From Uranotaenia lowii (lineage: Eukaryota; Arthropoda; Insecta; Diptera; Culicidae), in the NCBI RefSeq assembly GCF_029784155.1, contig NC_073693.1:148926843-148990842 (forward strand): 64,000 nucleotides of DNA. The letters are read 5' to 3'. The notes under the pieces were generated by a model. That model did no database searches. It saw nothing but the letters and a program-made list of their open reading frames with translations, and was not told where the DNA came from. The position numbers and the translations under genes were made by a program. Of the stretch, positions 47,375-60,772 are shown one piece after another (position 1 is the first letter of the stretch; each line of letters starts with the position of its first letter).

Positions 47375-47680
47375 TGTGGGATATGAGAAAAGGAATTATG
47401 TCAAATGTAAAAGTCAAGCAATGCAACTGGCATCATTATTTGCCAGCATTGTTAGATCTGTCACGATTGACATCTATCTCGCTCAATCCTCTCCTTCTCT
47501 CCAGCGGGTCTGGCAAGAACAGGTTCCGTCACGTCAGTCAGTCAGTTTCGTTCGTTCGTCTGTCGTGCACCAGAACCGTTGTGGGCTTTTGCCAAGCTGC
47601 GAACGATCGAAGAGACCTTGATCGGTCAAGCGGGGATTCGGATTGTCGGTTCTCCGGTAGACTCCGGAATGAGTCCCACA
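47375..47680 (+). repeat. 3' LTR
   Basis: 306 bp, read by eye as identical to the 5' LTR. It is followed by the GTATT target duplication at 47681-47685. Confidence 0.95.
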
Positions 47681-47685
47681 GTATT

Positions 47686-48176
47686 TATGTTTGTTTCTCC
47701 ACTTTTAACGAATGCTGTTCAAAGCAAATGATCTGCATTACAAAGACATTTGAAAACTTTTGATATCCGCTTACGTTTCAACATTCAGAATACCCCTTCT
47801 GGTCTTTCCAACATATTGAATCAATTTGAAGATGAATTTCTTAAAAGTTCGACGTTTGCCCTTGCCCCACCGCGTAAGTTGACAGAAGGTAATATTTTTT
47901 TTAACACTTCAAGGGAATACTAATAATTTCTCATACAAATTTTGCTTTTAGTTGAATTTCAGTTCTAAAGTCTCACTTTCCAAAAAAGAAGCGAATCAAA
48001 AGTCTCCTTTATGCAACCACGTAACACAAAAACACTTTTCATGTTAAGTACGTACTTGAATTGGTATGTGAGCAAAAAGTACGACGTTTTTTTCCGAATT
48101 TTTTTAAATAAAAAGTTTCCATTTTCATTTCTAAATTCGTTTCAGTTGTGTATTTTGGCCGATGGCAGTGGTCCAG
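47686..48176. other. No feature recognised
   Basis: AT-rich sequence between the LTR element and a HINE fragment. Confidence 0.4.
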
Positions 48177-48455
48177 ACCCTCCTTTTTTAGGGCGAAGCT
48201 TAAGGAAACAAATTAAAATTATCAGATCTTTAACACAAATTTATAGATCAAGATCCAGAATATTAGTTTAAATTATCTTTGCTTTGCAATTCGAAACTCC
48301 AGCTGAAGCTCTTATTTAATAGCGGTTGCTTATGAATTTTGTCATAATTTGATTTAAAATAATGCCAACAAAACAATAAAATTTGAATAATTTCTAAAAA
48401 TATCATTATATTTTAAAAGGTGTAGCAAAGCGTACCGGGTCAGCTTGTTATAAAA
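48177..48455 (-). mobile_element. HINE-like head segment, reversed
   Basis: Parallels 55550-55797: TTTTTTAGGGCGAAG, ATCAGATCTTTAACACAAAT, TATAGCGGTTGCTTATGAAT, AATAATGCCAACAAAAC, then GGTGTAGCAAAGCGTACCGG and GTCAGCTTGT. The head points right, opposite to the head at 41244. Confidence 0.7.
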
Positions 48456-48540
48456 AATACCAACATTACTGTTATAAAAAGGTAACTATAACTTCTTCAG
48501 TTTTCAAACGATTTTTAAACTATTCACTTGAAGTTTTGAC

Positions 48541-48816
48541 ATGGCCATTATCTCGGTTAATTGTATCCCATCAACAAGGGCAACCAAAGCAGAAAAAATA
48601 CTGCGGAGAATAAAAACACAACTTAAAAAATGGCAAGACCTGTCAAGTCGAGATGAGCAACGAATCATCACCCGGATCCGTAAAGGGTACAGCCGATTGA
48701 CTCATGGACACCTGATAGCGAAACATCTTGCACCAATTTGCACATTTCGCAATACCTCGTTGTCTATTAAACACATTTTAACGGAATGCAAAACGAACGA
48801 CGCTCCAAGAAAATAA
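48541..48816 (+). pseudogene. LINE ORF2 C-terminal fragment
   Basis: Open frame of 91 residues. The central part, DEQRIITRIRKGYSRLTHGH, followed about 17 residues on by LSIKHILTEC, matches the conserved tail after the RNase H domain in I/Jockey-type LINEs (usual pattern R-L-R-x-G-H-[ST]-x-[LF]-T-H ... HxLxxC). The Cys-rich segment has only one of the usual paired cysteines before it (APICTFRN). RT and endonuclease are missing because of 5' truncation. Confidence 0.75.
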
Positions 48817-48977
48817 TTCAATTAATCGAAAAACTCAATCGTATGATCAGTAATGATATTGAGTGTATGAACAATCTAGTGAAGTTTTTTCAAAAAATAG
48901 TTTGTTCCAAAAAATGCAATAAAATTTAATATTACTTTTTAAAAATTCATGGCTGAAACCCCTGATTAAATAAACGT

Positions 48978-50683
<1,706 letters not shown>

Positions 50684-51269
50684 ACCACTTGAAGTCTTCG
50701 TTTTGAATTGAAATTCAAGGTTGATAGAAAATCATATTTTCAAAATGTTACCATCGAGTCTAAAATTGTCGATTTTTCTATCATAAATTCACTCAATATT
50801 GTTGACCATACTCAAAAATGAAATGCAGATGATCGATAGCTATTTAATTCACCTTCAATATGCGAAAAAATATCTCACATTAACGTTATGCAGTCCGAGA
50901 TATTTGATTCTAGGTACAAATACTTTTTCTATTTTTCCAAAATTTCATATTTGGAGCTTAACTAAAAAAAAATTTACAGACTTTTTTTAAATATCATTTA
51001 CATATCATTTAAAAGTGATCTTCAGTTTACTTAGTTCAAACATACTGTAAACTAGTGATATCAAGAAAACTTTTTCAAGATGACAAGTTTGATCGAATTT
51101 GTATCATCAAGTATGGAGGTAAGTCGACGATACACATTAACTTTTTTTCAAGTAATTTGCTCTTAACTCCTATGAAATATCAGATAACATAGAAATAACA
51201 AGTACATATCTATATATATAAAAATGAATTTCTGTCTGTCTGTCTGTCTGTCTGTTCCCTCCCTATAGC

Positions 51270-52965
51270 CTCGAAAACTACTGAACCGATTTGCGAGAAA
51301 CTTGACAGGTGGGGGTATTGGAGGCCGGGGAAGGTTCCTATTATGGTTTGGGACCCCTACCCCTAACAAGAAGGGGGGAGGGGCCTCCCAAACAATAGAC
51401 AATTTTTTGCATAGCTCGAGAACCAATCAAGCAAATGGTATCAAATTTGCCATGGGGTGATATTTAGGAACGGGAAATATTTCAATGAATATTAGGTACC
51501 CCTCCCTCCCCTCAGTGGGGTGATAGGAAGGGGGGAGGGGGGCTACCTTACATTTTTTTATATAACTCGAAAACTAATCAAGATATTGGAACCAAATTTG
51601 GCATGGGAAGGTATTTTGATACGAACAATATTTCAATGATTATTTGAGACCCCTCCCTCTTTGCAGTTGAAAGGGGGAGGGGCCTCTTTCATATTTTTTT
51701 ACATAACTTAAGAACTTATAAAGTAAATGGAACCAAATTTGGCATGGGAAGGCATTTGGATACGAAAAATATTTCTATGATTATTTGAGACCCCTCCCTC
51801 TTTCCAGTCGGGAGTTATAAAGGGGGGAGGGACCCTCTTTTTAATTTTTTACATAACTCAAATACTAATCTAGCAAATGGAACCAAATATGGCATGTGCG
51901 GATATTTGGGAACTTGACATGTTCTAATGATTGTTTGAGACTCCTTCCTTCTTCCAGCGGGGAGAAAGGAAAGAGAGTGGGAAGTTCCATACAATTTTTA
52001 TTGCATAACTCAAGAACTACAACAGCAAATGGAATCAAATTTGGCATGGAATGATATTTGGGTACGAGAAATGCTTCTATGAATATTTGATATCCCTCAC
52101 TCCTTCAAAGAGGTGGATGAAAAGGGGGAGAAGAGTGTCAATTTTCAGTATAACTGGAAAGTTGATCGAGCAAATTGAACCATATTTGGCATGTGAGGGC
52201 ATTTGGAAACGAGAAATGTTTCTATTATAAATTGAAGCTCCACCTTTTTTTCAGTGGAAAGATATAAACGGGGATAGGTGGCTTCCATACAATTTTTTTG
52301 CATAACTCGAGAATTAATAGAGCAAATGAAATACAATTTGGTATCAAAAAGTATTTGAGTACAAAAAATACTTTTATGATATTGTGTTCTCAACCCGCGG
52401 GGCGAATGGAAGAGGGATGGTTTTTACATTCAAGTTTATGCATAACTCAAGAATTTACATCGCAAATAAAACCAAATTTAGCATAAGATGGAATTTCAAT
52501 ACGAGAAATTTTTCTGTGTGAAACAATTCCTTTCACATAGTACAGTAAGAGGATTGAATTGGGAATATAGGAAGGGAAGAGGAAAGCTTTAATTTACTTT
52601 TTTTTTACAAAATTCCGAGAAATGGACAAAACATAACATGGAAAATTATTTTTGTATGATTCTATGATTATCTGACACACCATCCTCCTTTCAGTGAGTA
52701 GGTACATAGGAGAAGCGAGGTGAGCCCAATACAATTTTGTTAGCATAAGTTCTCAATTTATGCTAACGAAGCCAATAAATGGAAACAAATATGGCATGGG
52801 AAAGTACTTGGTTACGAGATATGTTTCTACGATTGTTATAGACCCTTACGCTTTACAGTATAGAGAGGAGAAGAAAGGAGCGGGTTCCATATAAATTTTG
52901 TTGTAAAGCTTAAAAACAATATTTGATACAAAACGATTTTTGGGAACGAAACAAAAATGGGTATA
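51270..52965 (+). repeat. Degenerate tandem array, ~150-bp units
   Basis: A unit with CATAACTCGAGAACTAAT, GCAAATGGAACCAAATTTGG, CATGGGAAGGTATTTGG, ACGAGAAATATTTCTATGAT and GACCCCTCCCTCTTTCCAG, then a G-rich GGGGGGAGGGGCCTC run. The CATAACTC phrase recurs at about 51410, 51563, 51703, 51851, 52004, 52150, 52302 and 52440 with growing divergence to the right. Confidence 0.85.
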
Positions 52966-55650
52966 ATTACACTAGTTTACAAAATTTAAAAAAATCGTGA
53001 ACTTGATTAACTGACCAACATTTTTAATGTGAAATCGGGCGCTGAATCCGAAAATGAAATTCAAAAAAAACTCAGTAGAACCGTTTTTGAGTTATGCTCC
53101 AAATGTGAAATTTCGAAAAAATTAAAAAAGTTCTTATACTTAAATTACAATATCTCAGACGGCATAACAGTAATTTGAAATCTCTCTTTTGCATATTGAA
53201 GATGAATAAATTTTCTATCGATCATCTGAACACTGTTTTTGCGTTTGACCAATAGTATTGTTGATATTAGTGACTTAATGAGAAAAAAAAATTATAAAAA
53301 ACGCATTTTTTTAGAGAAAATTTTGTTTCAACGAAAGTTTTAGACTCGATGGTAGCATTTAAAAAATCTGATTTTCTTTTGCGCTTATATGTCAATTCAA
53401 AACAAAGATTTCAAGTGATTATTTATCAAAATCGGCTGAAAATTGAAGAAGTTATGGCTACTTTACCATAACTGTAATTTTTGCAGTTTTTAATAATTTA
53501 ACGAACCGCAGTATACTTATCATAGTATAGGTAGATAACTTTTCTAGAGTATAGGTTGATAACTTTTCTGTTTCAAAACCAATCGAGATACAGTCTTCGG
53601 GTGAAATATTTGTCTCAACTTAGGCTCCAAGAAAATCAAACATAAAAAACAATCAGCCAGTGATGAAAAAAGTTATTGATGAAAAACCAGTATTTTTCGT
53701 TCCTTCCGGGCAAAATACCTCAAAATTTTATTCACGTTTGAGACTTAAGCAACCCCTCCCTATGGTCAGATCTTCTTGAAACTTGGCATGTGACCTTTTG
53801 GTAAGCTAATAAATAATTTTGACTTGGAACGAGTGAGATTTATCATGTTTCATTCTACCTATACTATGATAAGTATACTGCGGTTCGTTAAATTATTAAA
53901 AACTGCAAAAATTACAGTTATGGTAAAGTAGCCATAACTTCTTCAATTTTCAGCCGATTTTGATAAATAATCACTTGAAATCTTTGTTTTGAATTGACAT
54001 ATAAGCGCAAAAGAAAATCAGATTTTTTAAATGCTACCATCGGGTCTAAAACTTTCGTTGAAACAAAATTTTCTCTAAAAAAATGCGTTTTTTATAATTT
54101 TTTTTCTCATAAAGTCACTAATACCAACAATACTGTTGGTCAAACGCAAAAACAGTGTTCAGATGATCAATAGAAAATTTATTCACCTTCAATATGCAAA
54201 AGAGATATTTCAAATTACTGTTATGCCGTCTGAGATATTGTAATTTAAGTATAAGAACTTTTTCAATTTTTTCGAAATTTCACATTTGGAGCATAACTCA
54301 AAAACGGTTCTACTGAGATTTTTTTGAATTTCATTTTCGGATTCAGTGCCCGATTTCACATTGGAAATGACCTTCAGTTTACTGAGTTCAAAAATGCTGT
54401 AAACTAGTGTTATTAACGATCATGATCTCAATTCAGCAGGGGGAAGGGAAGGACAGGGGGGGTGGTCTATCTTATCAGTTTTTTAGCATAAATCCAGAAC
54501 GTATCAATCAAAAACAACCATATTTTATCAGTTGGATAGTTTGCGTACGATTTTTTTTTTGGAACCCTTTTTTTTAGGGCGAAGATTAAAATTACCAGAT
54601 CTTTAACACAAATCAAGATTCAGAGTATAAGTTTAAGTTATTTTTTTGTAGCAATCCGAAACCCCAGCTTTTTTTCAGTGGAAAGATATAAACGGGGATA
54701 GGTGGCTTCCATACAATTTTTTTTGCATAACTCGAGAATTAATAGAGCAAATGAAATACAATTTGGTATCAAAAAGTATTTGAGTACAAAAAATACTTTT
54801 ATGATATTGTGTTCTCAACCCGCGGGGCGAATGGAAGAGGGATGGTTTTTACATTCAAGTTTATGCATAACTCAAGAATTTACATCGCAAATAAAACCAA
54901 ATTTAGCATAAGATGGAATTTCAATACGAGAAATTTTTCTGTGTGAAACAATTCCTTTCACATAGTACAGTAAGAGGATTGAATTGGGAATATAGGAAGG
55001 GAAGAGGAAAGCTTTAATTTACTTTTTTTTTACAAAATTCCGAGAAATGGACAAAACATAACATGGAAAATTATTTTTGTATGATTCTATGATTATCTGA
55101 CACACCATCCTCCTTTCAGTGAGTAGGTACATAGGAGAAGCGAGGTGAGCCCAATACAATTTTGTTAGCATAAGTTCTCAATTTATGCTAACGAAGCCAA
55201 TAAATGGAAACAAATATGGCATGGGAAAGTACTTGGTTACGAGATATGTTTCTACGATTGTTATAGACCCTTACGCTTTACAGTATAGAGAGGAGAAGAA
55301 AGGAGCGGGTTCCATATAAATTTTGTTGTAAAGCTTAAAAACAATATTTGATACAAAACGATTTTTGGGAACGAAACAAAAATGGGTATAATTATTAACG
55401 ATCATGATCTCAATTCAGCAGGGGGAAGGGAAGGACAGGGGGGGTGGTCTATCTTATCAGTTTTTTAGCATAAATCCAGAACGTATCAATCAAAAACAAC
55501 CATATTTTATCAGTTGGATAGTTTGCGTACGATTTTTTTTTTGGAACCCTTTTTTTTAGGGCGAAGATTAAAATTACCAGATCTTTAACACAAATCAAGA
55601 TTCAGAGTATAAGTTTAAGTTATTTTTTTGTAGCAATCCGAAACCCCAGC
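52244..55650 (+). repeat. Recent tandem duplication, ~982-bp unit
   Basis: The block beginning CTTTTTTTCAGTGGAAAGAT at 52244 begins again at 54668. Both end at CCGAAACCCCAGCT (54668 and 55651). Copy 1 is longer only because of a 1.44-kb insertion. The copies look almost identical, including rare features such as CAACCCGCGGGGCGAATGG. Confidence 0.9.
52970..54409. mobile_element. CACTA-type foldback element, 3-bp TSD
   Basis: Ends CACTAGTTTACA and TGTAAACTAGTG. The arms of roughly 540 bp are inverted copies (for example GCGCTTATATGTCAATTC left, GAATTGACATATAAGCGC right; AACGAACCGCAGTATACTTA and its inverse) around a ~340-bp spacer. TTA is duplicated at 52967-52969 and 54410-54412. The duplicate without insertion (55388-55400) reads AATTATTAACG, proving the exact empty site. 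CACTA ends plus a 3-bp duplication fit the CMC (CACTA/EnSpm) group. No transposase. Confidence 0.9.
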
Positions 55651-55797
55651 TGCAACTCTCATTTTATAGCGGTTGCTTATGAATTATGTTATATTTTGAT
55701 TTAAAATAATGCCAACAAAACTATAAAAATTTGAATAAATTCTGAAAATTTCATTCGATTTTGAAAGGTGTTGCAAAGCACACCGGGTCAGCTAGTA

Positions 55798-58700
55798 TAA
55801 TATATGGGAAATGAAATAATTAAAGATGAAAGGAAAAAGGGATAAGGAAAATCACATGCAGGATACTTATGTATACTTATTAGTTTTATTTCAAAGTTTG
55901 TTTATTTTGAAAATTTTGAAATATCATATTTCGTTTGAAGACTTTAGAAGAAATTTCAGATGAGGACATAAAAAAGGGTTGTGCACGGTCAATTCGTTTT
56001 CAATTTGTTTGGATTTTTTTCCAGATCCACCATGGGGTCTTTTAGTGGCCATTTCGATCAACGTTTTCGTCAATTGAGCACCCAAAACTGGCTTGGAATA
56101 CAGCTGGAATGTCTAAGAGCTGTTTCGACAAGTCCGAAAATTGGTATGAAAAATTTTTCAATATAAATCCCCTAGTTCAAAAAAGAATAACTTTTTAGAA
56201 ATCAGCAAGTCTGTTTTTTTTTTTTCATTTGATGTGAGAAGCTTAAGAATAAAACGAAGCCATACTAGCTCCAAGCTATTTGTACCATCATTAATTTTAG
56301 CTGTGATATAATTGAATCGCTAGATGTTGCGCAATGGCACTAACAGTCCAACCGTGTAATCTATCGCAATTTAGCAAATTTGTCCCGTTAGAAAGGATCA
56401 AGCCGCTATTGGCTGTTGGAAATAAAAATGGTCTACTGGCAAAATAAACCTAATCCATCCCTCAGCCCGGTTTTAGGTGGTTTTAGGTGGGCGGTAGTGC
56501 AAACAATCGCCCAAAGCATTTTTGCAATTATCGCAACATCTTCTTCGATGAAGGAGCGCCTTTTCTGGCGCTTGGCCGCCAAAGATCGCAGATAATTTTC
56601 TTTCTACCGCGCTGTCATGGTCACGAACGTTCTCCATTCCTCAGCACTGTCAGTCAGTTTATGTTCTACCGAATGGCCATTTGGAGTTTAGGAAAAGAAG
56701 GAAAATCATAGAAAAAGAAGCTTTCAAGCTGCAGTGGGTCAAATTTGCTATGAAAAATTATTGCAATCTGGCGGTTGTTCCCTTGCATGAGAATTCTGTA
56801 AATTTGCGAAAAATGTCTTACTCTTTCCAAGTTTCTGGTGATCCCGGAAGAGAACCGATTATTGCCGAACGCTGGACACTACTGGACCATTAAGGAATAT
56901 GGCAGCCATGGAATGGCGATAGACATCGCAGTTTCAAAACAATTAGGAGATGCCAGGCACGATTTCACAAGAACTGACAATAATCGATCTTTTTGTGATC
57001 TTTATTATCGGGAAATCGATTCCGGTTCCCATGATGCAATAATATAGAACCAATTTAAAAAAAAATGTTTGAATGGAGGGGATACATTTATGAGTGTCTG
57101 AGTGTTGATCATAATGCATCATTCATAAAAGACGAAGTAAACTAAGTGTGCTCAATTACGCAAAAAATAAACATTATACCTATCAAAAGTTGGTTTTGAC
57201 TAGGGCCTACGAACCAATATAAACGAATCCGAGTTATTGACAGCAAACGTTTGAAAAAGACGTATTCAATTTTAAGGGTGGTTTCATTTGATCAATGAGT
57301 AATTTAAGCAATTTGATTTGAATTTAGGACGTATGATGTCTTTCTCGTTTTCAAGTGTAATTTGGTTTGCGTCGTTTTACAACACCGGGCATTGCCGTTA
57401 TGCAAAAGGTTGCAAAAAAACAATTCGGGAGTTGTTTTGTATCGTCGACATTTTGTATCGTCGAGAAATGTTCTTCGAAAATTGATGAAATTGATGTGAA
57501 AATGGATCAAAATTACCTGTAGGAGTAATCATAGCTTTCCTACAATCAAGCTTCAGTTTCCACTGTGTGAATAGTCAGTATTATTTTCTTATTACGTGGA
57601 CATCCAAATTAATTAAAAGCGATGGATACCTGTTCACACTCCTTAAAGGATCAGTATAGCGTCAAAAGTGATGGTGAAAGAGTGAAGCGAGTGAAGAGAA
57701 ATAAATCTGAGCGCCCTTAAGTGGCAACTTCCACGTATTCGTTTGATAGCTTGGGTAGCTTTACGTTCTTTACGTTGCTTCTTATGTTTTTGTTGTTGTT
57801 GCATATAGGCGTAGGCCTATTCTTGGAGTGACGATGATCGTTTGATAATTTTTTTCCCCGCTGGATGGGGTGCAATTTTTTTTTGTAAGAATCGTATTGA
57901 TTTTAAATTATCTAAAGGTAGAATTCTGATAGCTGTTCTGAAGCGTAATTGATTTATGTTAAAGCAATATACAAATGTGGGCGTAAAATTGTAGTGCCAC
58001 TAAGCAAAAAAACTTATTTAGGTACCTGTAATAGATTATTTAGGAATTCCTTTTGGAATGGTTATGTTTTTTCATAGTTTTAGGTAAGTATTTCTAAACG
58101 GTGCTCAAAATAAGCAGCGCAGAATAAAAACGCAATCAAGTAAAGTCAAAGTTTTTTTTTTTGCTTGAATTTTCCAAATATGTTTTTATTTACAATTCGT
58201 TTATTTGAAACGGCTCAAACCATTTAGTTTTACGAAGCCGGGATTATTTTTTTGAACCACATTGTTGTTGTTTATTTAACAAAGATTTTTTCACATTAAC
58301 AAATATGTTTTGATATCTGTATATTTATGGATTCTTCTTATAACTTCACCAAACTTTGAATAAAGACGTTGGAAACTCGTAATAAAATTTTGGTTTTCAA
58401 AACCCGAATGAAATGAAAACTCAGAACGTAGAAAAAAAAGTATATTATTGAAGCTTACCTCAGAGCTCAAAATAAACGTAGCAATTAAAAATTCATGCTC
58501 AAAATTAAAAATTTTCATCTTATTTATAATTTTCCTATTTGCAAATAAATAACCGAAGCATGTAGAATAGAAATAGCTCAAACTTGATTTTTTTAATTTT
58601 AATAATAAATTATTTCAAATTTAATCCTCATTCGATAGACACATAATCATGATCATTCATAATTTATTTAAAACAACAACAATTTTTTGACATAAATGAA

Positions 58701-59228
58701 GCGCATCGAGTTACGACAAAAAATTATCACCCTTCCTGGACAATTCAAACGATTCCCGCTCAGTCCATTATATCCTTTTGCTTTCCTAACTACCAACGTT
58801 CAATAGAAAGCGTAAGCAACAATATCCTAGCAGACCGAGTCCAGCGAGCCGAACTTAATTTTCACTCCAAGCTCGGCTAATGAAAATTAACCTTCGTTGG
58901 TTATCATCGAGTTCGGTTCCACTGAAAGAAACGAAGCCATCATTGGAGCGACGCCGGCTGCTGGTGATGATTTTCAGCCGTCGCTTCTTCATGACAACGA
59001 ATTCTCGCTACAAAGAAGGAGGCTACATTGGCAAACGATAGACTCTCAGAGAGAGCCAGTTGGACATAGCAACGTGCACAATGATGGTTCAGAGTAGGCG
59101 AGCTGGATGATGATGATGGCTGCTTGTTTCTCATTTTCATTCTTTTTCAATCATTAGCTTTCGCCTATCGCAGGTCTGGTCGTAAGTACTTCTTCATTGA
59201 TAGGAACTAAATTAACGCAAGTTTCGAG
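55798..59228. other. No confirmed gene; weak exon candidates
   Basis: At 56024 a polypyrimidine tract and acceptor (TTTTTTTCCAG) precede ATCCACCATGGGG, a good Kozak-like start for MGSFSGHFDQRFRQLSTQNW, with a possible donor GGTATG near 56141. Frames at 56487-56711 and 58897-59097 are open but unrecognised. 57193-57515 is a dispersed repeat paired with 63585-63900. Nothing else stands out. Confidence 0.3.
57193..57515 (+). repeat. Dispersed repeat, copy 1
   Basis: Shares, in order, GAACCAATATAAAC, CGAGTTAT, GGTTTCATTTGATCAATGA, AATTTAGGACGTATGATG and a TTTGGTTT segment with 63585-63900 in the same orientation. Moderately diverged. Could be an old duplication or an unclassified repeat. Confidence 0.6.
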
Positions 59229-59230
59229 TA

Positions 59231-60066
59231 CCGTAAAACGGAGTAACTTTGACCATCAATAAATTTTTCCACATTATCATCAATAACTTAGTCTATAGTT
59301 TGAATTTTTGAAAACTGTATTCTACGTTTTAAAGCCTATTAATTGAGTATCAAAAAGACAAAATTTGGTTTGTATTTGAAATTGTTTTTTGTTAGTAAAA
59401 ATGTAATTTCAAAATCTTAAAATATCTAATTTTCCAAGGCTCGCAAACAAACAGCTCTTCTGATGATACCAAAAAGTATTTAGAAGCAAACGGGTGATTA
59501 AAAGTGAAAGAACAATTTTTATTCTTTGTTTATGTATAGTACTATTTTTAAAGTTATTTAATGATATTTCTAAAGTAAGAACATTTTCCAAGAGAAAGCC
59601 CTTATTGGACAAATGGATAGGAATCCTATGATTAACTTTGAAGAAAAAATGAAAGTGAAGGTAAAATTTCATTTGTATTTTGAAGCTAAAACTGTTTAGC
59701 AATTATTAAAGTTTTTGCCCTTGATGTATGCAGTATCATTGTTTTTTTTTCGATTAAAAATGTTTAAAAAAAATGGTAAAAAAGCAAGGTAAAATTGATA
59801 AATTAGAATTTGTTGACAATTATGAAGGTTTTTTGTATCCTTTATGATTAAGGAGACTGATCAATGATACCCCAATTCCTGAACAGCGACAAATTCTATT
59901 TTTAAATCAAATTTAAAGTAGTCCGAAACATTTCTGCAACCATGTTTTACGTTCATAGGTGTTCAGTACTGTATTCAAAAATATGAAACATGCCAAATTC
60001 CCCTTAACAGAAAAAATAATCGAAAAATATTTAAAAAAAATTGATCAATATTACCCCGGATTACGG
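59231..60066. mobile_element. Intact MITE related to 13029-19024
   Basis: Ends CCGTAAAACGGAGTAAC and TTACCCCGGATTACGG are inverted repeats flanked by TA (59229-59230, 60067-60068). 836 bp, no coding sequence. It gives the uninterrupted reference for the split copy at 13029-19024. Confidence 0.9.
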
Positions 60067-60189
60067 TACATCAACATGTTATACTTCCAGTTCTACTTTG
60101 ATTTTTGAATTTGTAGACAAATTCGACAAACATTCATTTAATGAGAATTTAAATTATCATTCAAAACTTCAACAATGGAATAGTTGGTA

Positions 60190-60680
60190 CAATAAGCGCA
60201 GAATGCGCAGGTCTTCGAAGCTGCTGCTACGAAAAATTTGATCCTGATTCGACCTCCAGTAGAAAAACGAATTGGCACAGGAAGCGCAGATTTTTAGGGC
60301 TGCTGCTACGAAAAAAATTGTTTCTTATATGGCCACCGCCAAAAGACGGAAGCGCAGATTTTTAAGACTGCTTGGCTGATTTAGTTTTGATTGGGTCCTT
60401 CAGGTGGAAAAGGACGAGTAGGCTCAGGAAGTGCTGATTTTAAAGGCTGCTGCTGTCGAGTTTTTGGTTTGATTGGTCTTCTGGTGGAAAAAGACGGAAT
60501 TGGCTTGAGAAGCGCAGATTTTTAAGACTGTTGCAGCTGATTCTTTGTTTTAATTTGGCCTTCCGGTGGGAAAAGACAGATTGGCTTTAAGGAAGCTTCT
60601 GCTTAATCTTGTTTTGATTCGGCCTTCCAGTGGAAAAAGACGGATTGGCTCAAAACGCGCAGATTTATAAGCCTGCTTTT
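60190..60680 (+). repeat. Degenerate tandem repeat, ~80-bp unit, six or so copies
   Basis: The unit contains AAGCGCAGATTTTTAAGACTG, CTGCTGCTACGA, TTTTGATT(C/G)G and CCTTC(C/A)(G/A)GTGGAAAAAGAC. The GCGCAGATTTTT phrase or variant recurs at about 60195, 60280, 60350, 60431, 60511 and 60657. No frame stays open across units. Confidence 0.7.
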
Positions 60681-60772
60681 TTACAATTTTTTTTTATAGA
60701 TTTGAAAAGCCTGTGATAATGGTATGTAGAAATGAGATGAAGGATATTTGAAAAATAAAATTTGTTTTAGAG

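Larger units (their letters stand above)
42498..47680 (+). mobile_element. Complete non-autonomous LTR retroelement (LARD-like)
   Basis: 5,183 bp with 306-bp LTRs at both ends, each starting TGTGGGA and ending TCCCACA. It is flanked by GTATT at 42493-42497 and 47681-47685 (5-bp target duplication). A primer-binding site follows the 5' LTR and a purine tract precedes the 3' LTR. No gag, protease, RT, RNase H or integrase frame exists in the 4.57-kb interior, so it must be mobilised in trans. LTRs of equal length with no difference seen by eye imply a very recent insertion. The interior holds a hairpin array (42991-43556), a candidate spliced transcript (45500-46155) and a small inverted-repeat insertion (46325-46484). 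The tRNA-Arg-like primer site recalls the 412/mdg1 group of Ty3/Gypsy elements, but the superfamily is not certain. Confidence 0.92.
51208..55797 (-). mobile_element. Large HINE-like element with tandem arrays
   Basis: Read on the minus strand: head ATACTAGCTGACCCGG with a hairpin (GGTGT / ACACC), about 300 bp of conserved flank, a long array of about 150-bp units, (CAGA)n and an AT-rich TATATATATAGATA tail. On the plus strand the (CTGT)n run is at 51232-51256. It carries a tandem duplication (52244-55650) and a nested CACTA-type element (52970-54409). No coding sequence. The same family pattern is seen at 1368-2962, where the array has a different unit. Confidence 0.65.
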
